Assembly (NCBI GenBank): GCA_022575985.1
Contig: JAKSXM010000366.1
Coordinates: 1-64,000 of the forward strand
Reading direction: 5' to 3'
DNA from: Anagrus nilaparvatae
Taxonomy: Eukaryota > Arthropoda > Insecta > Hymenoptera > Mymaridae
DNA length: 64,000 nt
Both the position numbers and the translations under genes were made by a program. The number at the start of each line of letters is the position of its first letter. Positions within the stretch are counted from its first letter, which is position 1. The notes beneath the pieces are model-generated. The model was not told the origin of the DNA, ran no database searches, and saw only the letters and a list, made by a program, of their open reading frames with translations. Below are positions 1 through 11,197 of this stretch, piece by piece.

Positions 1-308
1 TTTCTATCACCTAACTCAAATTTCCTTAACGCTCAGCAATCATTTTTTCCTTAACGCTCGGCATTCAGGAATTCCTTAACGCTCAGCAATCAGGATTTCC
101 TTAACGTTCGGCAATCAGGATTTCTAACACAAATTAAATTATTACTTAATGCTTAAATTAATTAATGTTTAATTTCTATCACCTAACTCAAATTTCCTTA
201 ACGCTCAGCAATCATTTTTTCCTTAACGCTCGGCATTCAGGAATTCCTTAACGCTCAGCAATCAGGATTTCCTTAACGTTCGGCAATCAGGATTTCTAAC
301 ACAAATTT
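1..308 (-). repeat. 25-bp subrepeat block with a 172-bp tandem duplication, minus orientation
   Basis: The block reads TTCCTTAACGCTCAGC and variants, the reverse complement of the subrepeat that dominates the window. The sequence from 1 (TTTCTATCACCTAACTC) starts again at 173 and is repeated nearly unchanged to about 308, so one 172-bp segment is tandemly duplicated. The duplicated segment includes a piece of AT-rich core end (about 136-172) between two runs of subrepeats. The window starts inside this array, so its left limit is unknown. Confidence 0.85.
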
Positions 309-1098
309 CCTTAAAGCTCAGCAGTCAGGATTCTGATGATTTTGGTGCTATCAAATTCTAATGGCTTCATTTATTATTCTAATTAGTGGCTGTTTTATAA
401 TTTTTCTTCATTAAATTGACTGTATATAAAATTTATAGTGCTTAGCCCTTAATTAGTTAACAATTTTAATGATTTAATTGACATTTTATTATTTATACTG
501 CAGTTTACTCATGAGTTGAATAACTCTAAATTTAATGTTTCAGTTCAGTTACTTGACTGAATTCATTTATTTTCATTCCATTATTTTATTTATTAGAAAC
601 TGCATAGAAAAAAACTATTTTAACTAACTATTATATTCTTATCTATTATATGCAGCATTTGTACATTGACTGAGCGTTAAGGAAATTTGAGTTAGTTTTT
701 TACTATGCAGTTTCTAACAAATAAAATAATGGTATAAAAATAAATGAATTCAGTCAAGTAACTGAACTGAAACATTAAATTTAGAGTTATTCAACTCATG
801 AGTAAACTGCAGTATAAATAATAAAATGTCAATTAAATCATTAAATTACTGCCTAAAATTGTTAACTAATTAAGGGCTAAGCACTATAAATTTTATATAT
901 AGTCAATTTAATGAAGAAAAATTATAAAACAGCCACTAATTAGAATAATAAATGAAGCCATTAGAATTTGATAGCACCAAAATCATCAGAATCCTGACTG
1001 CTGAGCTTTAAGGAAACTTGTGTTAGAAATCCTGATCGCCGAACGTTAAGGAAATCCTGATTGCTGAGCGTTAAGGAATTCCTGAATGCCGAGCGTTA
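190..1098. repeat. Large inverted repeat (recent palindrome) at the first orientation switch
   Basis: The left arm (about 190-600) and right arm (about 706-1098) are reverse complements with about 100 bp between them. They share two variants that are uncommon elsewhere: CACCAAAATC in place of CACCAGAATC, and GAGCTTTAAGG in place of GAGCGTTAAGG directly after the core. Shared private variants suggest one arm is a fairly recent inverted copy of the other, rather than two unrelated array ends meeting by chance. Small differences have accumulated (for example AAACTTG against AAATTTG, and ATCGCC against ATTGCC). Confidence 0.75.
309..664 (-). repeat. Partial AT-rich satellite core, minus orientation
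   Basis: This is the right-hand half of a core in reverse: it runs from the CTGATGATTTTGGTGC edge through CTGCAGTTTACTCATGAG and the TTACTTGACTGAATTC motif to ATGCAGCATTTGTAC, where it breaks off. It carries the rare GATTTTGGTGC variant, shared with the facing plus-strand core, and lacks the short GGCAGT stretch usually found before AATTTAATG. It ends at the orientation switch at about 665. Confidence 0.85.
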
Positions 1099-2315
1099 AT
1101 TGTTGAGCGTTAAGGAAATCCTGATTGCTGAGTGTTAATAACCGAGCGTTAAGGAAAACCTGATTGCCTAGCGTTAAGGAAATCCTGAATGCCGAGCGTT
1201 AAGGAAATAATGATTGCCGAGCGTTAAGGAAATAATGATTGCTGAGCGTTAAGGAAATTTGAGTTAGGTGATAGAAATTAAACATCTATTTAAGCATTAT
1301 GTAATAATTTAAGTAATAACTTAATGACTACATATTAACTGCATCCATTATGATATTGCATGCAATAGTTAAAAATACTTGTTAAATACTTGTTAAAAAT
1401 ATAAGAATCATTAGAGGAATTTAGTTAGATATTGAAAGTAACCCCTTGCAACATATAAATGCTGCATATAATAGATAAGAATATAATAGTTAGATAAAAT
1501 AGTTTTTTTTACTATGCAGTATCTAACATATAAACTAAATGTGATAAAAATAAATGAATTCAGTCTGAACTGAAATATTGAATTTAGAGTAATAAGTTAT
1601 TCAACTTATGAGTAAACTGCAGTATAAATAATAAAATGTCAATTAAATCATTAAATTACTGCCTAAAATTGTTAACTATTTAAGGGCTAAGCACTATAAA
1701 TTTTATATATAGTCAATTTAATGAAGAAAAATTATAATGCAGCCACTTATTAGAATAATAAGAGAAGCTATTAGAATTTAATAGCACCAGAATCTTTAGA
1801 ATCCTGATTGCTGAGCGTTAAGAAAATCCTTATTGCCGAGCGTTAAGGAAATCCTTATTGCCGAGCGTTAAGGAAATCCTAATTGCCGAGCGTTTAGGAA
1901 ATCCTGACTGCCGAGCGTTAATTGCCGAGCGTTAAGGAAATCCTTAATGATTGATTGATTGCCGAGAGTGAAGGAAATGATGATTGCTGAGCGTTAAGGA
2001 AATTTGAGTTAGAAATCCTGACTGCTGAGCGTTAAGGAAATTTGTGTTAGAAATCATGATTGCCGAACGTTAAGGAAATCCTGATTGCTGAGCTTTAAGG
2101 AATTCCTGATTGCCGAGCGTTAACGCTATTTGCGGAGCGTTAAGGAAATCTTGGTTGCTGACCGTTAAGGAAATCCTGATTGCTGAGCTTTAGTTGCCGA
2201 GCGTTAAGAAAATCCTCATTGCCGAGCGTTAAGGAATTCCTGATTGCCGAGCGTTAATGAAATCCTGAATGCCGAGCGTTAAGGAAATAATGATTGCTGA
2301 GCGTTAAGGAAATTT
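666..2315 (+). repeat. Main satellite, plus orientation: truncated core, B core and two subrepeat blocks
   Basis: A single subrepeat follows the switch and joins, at GAGTTAGTTTTTTAC (about 687-701), a core lacking its left half (690-990). Subrepeats occupy 991-1260, with shortened units at 1096 and 1135. A class B core lies at 1261-1800 (ACATCTATTTAAGC, CCCCTTGCAACATATAAATG). It lacks eight bases of the CAGTCAAGTAACTGAAC motif near 1560. Subrepeats follow at 1801-2315 with many single-base variants and 14-15-bp partial units. Confidence 0.85.
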
Positions 2316-4062
2316 GAGTTAGGTGATAGAAATTAAACATTAATTAATTTAAGCATTAAGTAATAATTTAATTTTGAGTTAGGTGATAGACATTAAACAT
2401 AAATTTAAGCATTAAGTAAGAATTTAAATAATAACTTAATGACTACATATTAACTGCATCCATTATGATATTGCCTGCAATAGTTAAAAATTCTTGTTAA
2501 ATACTTAATAAAAATATAAGAATCATATGCATAAGAGGAATTTAGTTAGATATGGAAAGTAACCACTTGCAACGTACAAATGCTGCATATAATAGATAAG
2601 AATATAATAGTTAGTTAAAATAGTTTTTTTACTATGCAGTTTCTAACAAATAAAATAATGGTATAAAAATAAATGAATTCAGTCAAGTAACTGAACAGAA
2701 ACATTGAATTTAGAGTTATTCAACTCATGAGTAAACTGCAGTATAAATAATAAAATGTCAATTAAATCATTAAATTACTGCCTAAAATTTTACACTATAA
2801 ATTTTATATATAGTCAATTTAATGAAGAAAAATTATAAAACAGCCACTAATTAGAATAATAAATGAAGCCATTAGAATTTGATAGCACCAGAATCATCAG
2901 AATCCTGATTGCCGAGCGTTAAGGAAATGATGATTGCTGAGCGTTAAGGAAATTTGAGTTAGAAATATTGACTGCTGAGCGTTAAGGAAATTTGTGTTAG
3001 AAATCCTGATTGCCGAACGTTAAGGAAATCCTGATTGCTGAGCCTTAAGGAATTCCTGAATGCCGAGCGTTAAGGAAATAATGATTGCTGAGCGTTAAGG
3101 AAATTTGAGTTAGGTGATAGAAATTAAACATTAGTTAATTTAAGCATTAAGTAATAATTTAATTTTGAGTTAGGTGATAGACAATAAACATATATTTAAG
3201 CATTAAGTAAGAATTTAAGTAATAACTTAATAACGTAATAACGTAATAACTACATATTAACTGCATTCATTATGATATTGCATGCAATAGTTAAAAATTC
3301 TTGTTAAATACTTGGTAAAAATATAAGAATCATATGCATTAGAGGAATTTAGTTAAATATGGAAAGTAACCACTTACAACGTACAAATGCTGCATATAAT
3401 AGATAAGAATATAATAGTTAGATAAAATAGTTTTTTTACTATGCAGTTTCTAACAAATAAACTAAATGTGATAAAAATAAATAAATTCAGTCAAGTAAAT
3501 GAACTGAAACATTGAATTTAGAGTTATTCAACTCATGAAAAAACTGCAGTATAAATAATAAAATGTCAATTAAATCATTAAATTACTGCCTAAAATTGTT
3601 AACTAATTAAGGGCTAAGCACTATAAATTTTATATATAGTCAATTTAGTGAAGAAAAATTATAACACAGCCACTAATTAGAATAATAAATGAAGCCATTA
3701 GAATTTGATAGCACCAGAATCATCAGAATCCTGATTGCCGAGCGTTAAGGAAATGATGATTGCTGAGCGTTGAGGAATTCCTGAATGCCGAGCGTTAATT
3801 GTTGAGCGTTAAGGAAATCCTGATTGCTGAGGGTTAATAGCCGAGCGTTAAGGAAATCCTGATTGCCTAGCGTTAAGGAAATCCTGAATGCCGAGCGTTA
3901 ATTGTTGAGCGTTAAGGAAATCCTGATTGCTGAGTGTTAATAGCCGAGCGTTAAGGAAATCCTGATTGCCTAGCGTTAAGGAAATCCTGAATGCCGAGCG
4001 TTAAGGAAATAATGATTGCCGAGCGTTAAGGAAATAATGATTGCTGAGCGTTAAGGAAATTT
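2316..4062 (+). repeat. Main satellite: C core, short block, A core, block
   Basis: The class C core (2316-2900) has two successive left-end modules (GTGATAGAAATTAAAC, then GTGATAGACATTAAAC) and lacks the GTTAACTAATTAAGGGC stretch near 2790. A short subrepeat block (2901-3106) leads to a class A core (3107-3726) marked by three AATAACG units near 3229-3250 and by ACTTACAACG. The block at 3727-4062 contains two near-identical sets of the short GAGGGTTAATAG / GAGTGTTAATAG units. Confidence 0.85.
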
Positions 4063-5604
4063 GAGTTAGGTGATAGAAATTAAGCATCTATTTAAGCATT
4101 ATGTAATAATTTAAGTAATAACTTAATGACTACATATTAACTGCATCCATTATGATATTGCATGCAATAGTTAAAAATACTTGTTAAATACTTGTTAAAA
4201 ATATAAGAATCATTAGAGGAATTTAGTTAGATATTGAAAGTAACCCCTTGCAACATATAAATGCTGCATATAATAGATAAGAATATAATAGTTAGATAAA
4301 ATAGTTTTTTTTACTATGCAGTATCTAACATATAAACTAAATGTGATAAAAATAAATGAATTCAGTCAAGTAACTGAACTGAAATATTGAATTTAGAGTC
4401 ATTCAACTTATGAGTAAACTGCAGTATAAATAATAAAATGTCAATTAAATCATTAAATTACTGCCTAAAATTGTTAACTATTTAAGGGCTAAGCACTATA
4501 AATTTTATATATAGTCAATTTAATGAAGAAAAATTATAATGCAGCCACTTATTAGAATAATAAGAGAAGCTAGTAGAATTTAATAGCACCAGAATCTTTA
4601 GAATCCTGATTGCTGAGCGTTAAGAAAATCCTTATTGCCGAGCGTTAAGGAAATCCTTATTGCCGAGCGTTAAGCAAATCCTGATTGCCGAGCGTTAATT
4701 GCCGAGCGTTAAGGAAATCCTTAATGATTGATTGATTGCCGAGCGTTAAGGAAATCCTTAATGATTTAGATATCCTGATTGCCGAGCGTGAAGGAAATGA
4801 TGATTGCTGAGCGTTAAGGAAATTTGAGTTAGAAATCCTGACTGCTGAGCGTTAAGGAAATTTGTGTTAGAAATCCTGATTGCCGAACGTTAAGGAAATC
4901 CTGATTGCTGAGCGTTAAGGAAATTTGTGTTAGAAATCCTGATTGCCGAACGTTAAGGAAATCCTGATTGCTGAGCGTTAAGGAATTCCTGATTGGCGAG
5001 CGTTAATTGCCGAGCGTTAAGGAAATCCTGACTGCTGAGCGTTAAGGAAATCCTGACTGCTGAGCGTTAAGGAAATCCTGATTGCTGGAAATATGAGTTC
5101 GAAATCCTGATTGCCGAACGTTAAGGAAATCCTGATTGCTGAGCGTTAAGAAATTCCTGATTGCCGAGCGTTAATTGCCGAGCGTTAAGGAAATCCTGGT
5201 TGCTGAGCGTTAAGGAAATCCTGATTGCCGAGCGTTAAGGAAATTTTGTGTTAGAAATCCTGACTGCTGAGCGTTAAGGAAATTTTGTTAGAAATCCTGA
5301 TTGCCGAACGTTAAGGAAATCCTGATTGCTGAGCGTTAAGGAATTCCTGATTGCCGAGCGTTAATTGCCGAGCGTTAAGGAAATCTTGGTTGCTGAGCGT
5401 TAAGGAAATCCTGATTGCTGAGCTTTAGTTGCCGAGCGTTAAGAAAATCCTGATTGCCGAGCGTTAAGGAATTCCTGATTGCCGAGCGTTAAGGAAATCC
5501 TGAATGCCGAGCGTTAAGGAAATGATGATTGCTGAGCGTTAAGGAAATTTGAGTTAGAAATCCTGACTGCTGAGCGTTAAGGAAATCCTGATTGCTGGAA
5601 ATTT
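4063..5604 (+). repeat. Main satellite: B core followed by a 1.0-kb subrepeat block
   Basis: A class B core (4063-4601) is followed by about 1,000 bp of subrepeats (4602-5604). The block has ordered variant units: AAGCAAATCC, a TTAATGATTGATTGATTGCC unit, a GAGCGTGAAGG unit, GCTGGAAAT units and GAGCTTTAGTTGCC. The same order recurs in other long blocks (7014-8105, 10224-11197, 27652-28766, 30756-31833), so the block is inherited as part of a higher-order repeat rather than being homogenised at the 25-bp level. Confidence 0.85.
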
Positions 5605-8105
5605 GAGTTAGGTGATAGAAATTAAGCATCTATTTAAGCATTATGTAATAATTTAAGTAATAACTTAATGACTACATATTAACTGCATCCATTATGATAT
5701 TGCATGCAATAGTTAAAAATTCTTGTTAAATACTTGGTAAAAATATAAGAATCATATGCATTAGAGGAATTTAGTTAAATATGGAAAGTAACCACTTACA
5801 ACGTACAAATGCTGCATATAATAGATAAGAATATAATAGTTAGATAAAATAGTTTTTTTACTATGCAGTTTCTAACAAATAAACTAAACGTGATAAAAAT
5901 AAATAAATTCAGTCAAGTAACTGAACTGAAACATTGAATTTAGAGTTATTAAACTCATGAGTAAACTGCAGTATAAATAATAAAATGTCAATTAAATCAT
6001 TAAATTACTGCCTAAAATTGTTAACTAATTAAGGGCTAAGCACTATAAATTTTATATATAGTCAATTTAATGAAGAAAAATTATAAAACAGCCAATAATT
6101 AGAATAATAAATGAAGCCATTAGAATTTGATAGCACCAGAATCATCAGAATCCTGATTGCCGAGCGTTAAGGAAATGATGATTGCTGAGCGTTAAGGAAA
6201 TTTGAGTTAGAAATCCTGACTGCTGAGCGTTAAGGAAATTTGTGTTAGAAATCTTGATTGCCGCACGTTAAGGAAATTCTGATTGCTGAGCGTTAAGGAA
6301 TTCCTGAATGCCGAGCGTTAATTGTTTAGCGTTAAGGAAATCCTGATTGCTGAGTGTTAATAGACGAGCGTTAAGGAAATCCTGATTGCCTAGCGTTAAG
6401 GAAATCCTGTATGCCGAGCGTTAAGGAAATAATGATTGCCGAGCGTTAAGGAAATAATGATTGCTGAGCGTTAAGAAAATTTGAGTTAGGTGATAGAAAT
6501 AAACATCTATTTAAGCATTATGTAATAATTTAAGTAATAACTTAATGACTACATATTAACTGCATCCATTATGATATTGCATGCAATATTTAAAAATACT
6601 TGTTAACATACTTGTTAAAAATATAAGAATCATTAGAGGAATTTAGTTAGATATTGAAAGTAACCCTTTGCAACATATAAATGCTGCATATAATAGATAA
6701 GAATATAATAGTTAGATAAAATAGTTTTTTTACTATGCAGTATCTAACATATAAACTAAATATGATAAAAATAAATGAATTAAGTCAAGTAACTGAACTG
6801 AAATATTGAATTTAGAGTTTTGAGTAAACTGCAGTATAAATAATAAAAATGTCAATTTAAATCATTAAATTACTGCCTAAAATTGTTAACTATTTAAGGG
6901 CTAAGCACTATAAATTTTATATATAGTCAATTTAATGAAGAAAAATTATAATGCAGCCACTTATTAGAATAATAAGAGAAGCTATTAGAATTTAATAGCA
7001 CCAGAATCTTTAGAATCCTGATTGCTGAGCGTTAAGAAAATCCTTATTGCCGAGCGTTAAGGAAATCCTTATTGCCGAGCGTTAAGCAAATCCTGATTGC
7101 CGAGCGTTAATTGCCGAGCGTTAAGGAAATCCTTAATGATTTATTGATTGCCGAGCGTTTAAGGAAATCCTTAATGATTTAGATATCCTGATTGCCGAGC
7201 GTGAAGGAAATGATGATTGCTGAGCGTTAAGGAAATTTGAGTTAGAAATCCTGACTGCTGAGCGTAAAGGAAATTTGTGTTAGAAATCCTGATTGCCGAA
7301 CGTTAAGGAAATCCTGATTGCTGAGCGTTAAGGAAATTTGTGTTAGAAATCCTGATTGCCGAACGTTAAGGAAATCCTGATTGCTGAGCGTTAATTGCCG
7401 AGCGTTAAGGAAATCCTGACTGCTGAGCGTTAAGGAAATCCTGATTGCTGGAAATTTGAGTTCGAAATCCTGATTGCCGAACGTTAAGGAAATCCTGATT
7501 GCTGAGCGTTAAGAAATTCCTGATTGCCGAGCGTTAATTGCCCGAGCGTTAAGGAAATCCTGGTTGCTGAGCGTTAAGGAAATCCTGATTGCCGAGCGTT
7601 AAGGAAATTTGTGTTAGAAATCCTGACTGCTGAGCGTTAAGGAAATTTTGTTAGAAATCCTGATTGCCGAACGTTAAGGAAATCCTGATTGCTGAGCGTT
7701 AAGGAATTCCTGATTGCCGAGCGTTAATTGCCGAGCGTTAAGGAAATCTTGGTTGCTGAGCGTTAAGGAAATCCTGATTGCTGAGCTTTAGTTGCCGAGC
7801 GTTAAGAAAATCCTGATTGCCGAGCGTTAAGGAATTCCTGATTGCCGAGCGTTAAGGAAATCCTGAATGCCGAGCGTTAAGGAAATGATGATTGCTGAGC
7901 GTTAAGGAAATTTGAGTTAGAAATCCTGACTGCTGAGCGTTAAGGAAATCCTGATTGCTGGAAATTTGAGTTAGAAATCCTGATTGCCGAACGTTAAGGA
8001 AATCCTGATTGCCGAGCTTTAAGGAATTCCTGATTGACGAGCGTTAAGGAAATCCTGAATGCCGAGCGTTAAGGAAATAATGATTGCTGAGCGTTAAGGA
8101 AATTT
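5605..8105 (+). repeat. Main satellite: chimeric B/A core, block, B core, 1.1-kb block
   Basis: The core at 5605-6148 begins as class B (CATCTATTTAAGCATTATG) but from about 5710 has class A variants (TTCTTGTTAAATACTTGG, ACTTACAACG, AAACTAAACG). It therefore looks like a recombinant between two core classes. Subrepeats at 6149-6482 include GACGAGCG and GCCGCACG variants. A class B core lies at 6483-7013; its CAACTTATGAG stretch is deleted near 6818. A long ordered block (7014-8105) follows. Confidence 0.8.
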
Positions 8106-9693
8106 GAGTTAGGTGATTGAAATTAAACATTAATTAATTTAAGCATTAAGTAATAATTTAATTTTGAGTTAGGTGATAGACATTAAACATAAATTTAAGC
8201 ATTAAGTAAGAATTTAAATAATAACTTAATGACTACATATTAACTGCATCCATTATGATATTGCATGCAATAGTTAAAAATTCTTGTTAAATACTTGATA
8301 AAAATATAAGAATCATATGCATTAGAGGAATTTAGTTAGAAATGGAAAGTAACCACTTGCAACGTACAAATGCTGCATATAATAGATAAGAATATAATAG
8401 TTAGTTAAAATAGTTTTTTTCTATGCAGTTTCTAATAAATAAAATAATGGAATAAAAATAAATGAATTCAGTCAAGTAACTGAACTGAAACATTAAATTT
8501 AGAGTTATTCAACTCATGAGTAAACTGCAGTATAAATAATAAAATGTCAATTAAATCATTAAATTACTGCCTAAAATTGTTAACTAATTAAGGGCTAAGC
8601 ACTATAAATTATATAGTCAATTTAATGAAGAAAAATTATAAAACAGCCACTAATTAGAATAATAAATTAGAATTTGATAGCACCAGAATCATCAGAATCC
8701 TGATTGCCGAGCGTTAAGGAAATGATGATTGCTGAGCGTTAAGGAAATTTGAGTTAGAAATCCTGACTGCTGAGCGTTAAGGAAATTTGTGTTAGAAATC
8801 CTGATTGCCGAACGTTAAGGAACATTAAGACATTAAACATAAATTTAAGCATTAAGTAAGAATTTAAATAATAACTTAATGACTACATATTAACTGCATC
8901 CATTATGATATTGCATGCAATAGTTAAAAATTCTTGTTAAATACTTGGTAAAAATATAAGAATCATATGCATTAGAGGAATTTAGTTAAATATGGAAAGT
9001 AACCACTTACAACGTACAAATGCTGCATATAATAGATAAGAATATAATAGTTAGATAAAATAGTTTTTTTACTATGCAGTTTCTAACAAATAAACTAAAC
9101 GTGATAAAAATAAATAAATTCAGTCAAGTAACTGAACTGAAACATTGAATTTAGAGTTATTAAACTCATGAGTAAACTGCAGTATAAATAATAAAATGTC
9201 AATTAAATCATTAAATTACTGCCTAAAATTGTTAACTAATTAAGGGCTAAGCACTATAAATTTTATATATAGTCAATTTAATGAAGAAAAATTATAAAAC
9301 AGCCAATAATTAGAATAATAAATGAAGCCATTAGAATTTGATAGCACCAGAATCATCAGAATCCTGATTGCCGAGCGTTAAGGAAATGATGATTGCTGAG
9401 CGTTAAGGAAATTTGAGTTAGAAATCCTGACTGCTGAGCGTTAAGGAAATTTGTGTTAGAAATCCTGATTGCCGCACGTTAAGGAAATTCTGATTGCTGA
9501 GCGTTAAGGAATTCCTGAATGCCGAGCGTTAATTGTTTAGCTTTAAGGAAATCCTGATTGCTGAGTGTTAATAGACGAGCGTTAAGGAAATCCTGATTGC
9601 CTAGCGTTAAGGAAATCCTGTATGCCGAGCGTTAAGGAAATAATGATTGCCGAGCGTTAAGGAAATAATGATTGCTGAGCGTTAAGAAAATTT
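8106..9693 (+). repeat. Main satellite: C core, very short block, left-truncated C/A core, block
   Basis: A class C core (8106-8695) has a shortened TATAAATTATATAG. After only about five subrepeats the array enters a left-truncated core through the join GTTAAGGAACATTAAGAC (about 8815). That core (8822-9360) starts as C and continues as A. The same join recurs near 12698, 23461, 24016, 24571, 25126, 26552, 27106, 29384 and 34202, so it marks one lineage of truncated cores. Subrepeats 9361-9693 match 6149-6482 closely. Confidence 0.85.
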
Positions 9694-11197
9694 GAGTTAG
9701 GTGATAGAAATTAAACATCTATTTAAGCATTATGTAATAATTTAAGTAATAACTTAATGACTACATATTAACTGCATCCATTATGATATTGCATGCAATA
9801 TTTAAAAATACTTGTTAAATACTTGTTAAAAATATAAGAATCATTAGAGGAATTTAGTTAGATATTGAAAGTAACCCTTTGCAACATATAAATGCTGCAT
9901 ATAATAGATAAGAATATAATAGTTAGATAAAATAGTTTTTTTACTATGCAGTATCTAACATATAAACTAAATATGATAAAAATAAATGAATTCAGTCAAG
10001 TAACTGAACTGAAATATTGAATTTAGAGTTTTGAGTAAACTGCAGTATAAATAATAAAATGTCAATTAAATCATTAAATTACTGCCTAAAATTGTTAACT
10101 ATTTAAGGGCTAAGCACTATAAATTTTATATATAGTCAATTTAATGAAGAAAAATTATAATGCAGCCACTTATTAGAATAATAAGAGAAGCTATTAGAAT
10201 TTAATAGCACCAGAATCTTTAGAATCCTGATTGCTGAGCGTTAAGAAAATCCTTATTGCCAAGCGTTAAGGAAATCCTTATTGCCGAGCGTTAAGGAAAT
10301 CCTAATTGCCGAGCGTTAAGCAAATCCTGATTGCCGAGCGTTAATTGCCGAGCGTTAAGGAAATCCTTAATGATTGATTGATTGCCGAGCGTTAAGGAAA
10401 TCCTTAATGATTTAGATATCCTGATTGCCGAGCGTGAAGGAAATTATGATTGCTGAGCGTTAAGGAAATTTGAGTTAGAAATCCTGACTGCTGAGCGTTA
10501 AGGAAATTTGTGTTAGAAATCCTGATTGCCGAACGTTAAGGAAATCCTGATTGCTGAGCGTTAAGGAATTCCTGATTGGCGAGCGTTAATTGCCGAGCGT
10601 TAAGGAAATCCTGACTGCTGAGCGTTAAGGAAATCCTGATTGCTGGAAATTTGAGTTCGAAATCCTGATTGCCGAACGTTAAGGAAATCCTGATTGCTGA
10701 GCGTTAAGAAATTCCTGATTGCCGAGCGTTAATTGCCGAGCGTTAAGGAAATCCTGGTTGCTGAGCGTTAAGGAAATCCTGATTGCCGAGCGTTAAGGAA
10801 ATTTGTGTTAGAAATCCTGACTGCTGAGCGTTAAGGAAATTTGTGTTAGAAATCCTGATTGCCGAACGTTAAGGAAATCCTGATTGCTGAGCGTTAAGGA
10901 ATTCCTGATTGCCGAGCGTTAAGGAATTCCTGATTGCCGAGCGTTAAGGAAATCCTGAATGCCGAGCGTTAAGGAAATGTTGATTGCTGAGCGTTAAGGA
11001 AATTTGAGTTAGAAATCCTGACTGCTGAGCGTTAAGGAAATCCTGATTGCTGGAAATTTGAGTTAGAAATCCTGATTGCCGAACGTTAAGGAAATCCTGA
11101 TTGCCGAGCTGTAAGGAATTACTGATTGACGAGCGTTAAGGAAATCCTGAATGCCGAGCGTTAAGGAAATAATGATTGCTGAGCGTTAAGGAAATTT
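9694..11197 (+). repeat. Main satellite: B core and 1.0-kb subrepeat block
   Basis: The class B core (9694-10222) has the same CAACTTATGAG deletion as the core at 6483, and its block (10224-11197) has the same order of variant units as 7014-8105 with small deletions. The distance between corresponding GACGAGCG units (6361 and about 9573) is about 3.2 kb, which gives the period of this higher-order repeat. Confidence 0.85.

Noticed and set aside
991..1260. Telomere-like repeat, because the subrepeat contains GTTAAGG
   Set aside because: The period is about 25 bp with complex content. There are no runs of TTAGG, TTAGGG or another short telomeric unit.
4602..5604. CRISPR-like array of 25-bp repeats
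   Set aside because: There are no unique spacers: units are contiguous or separated by variants of themselves, they change orientation with the whole array, and no cas genes are present.
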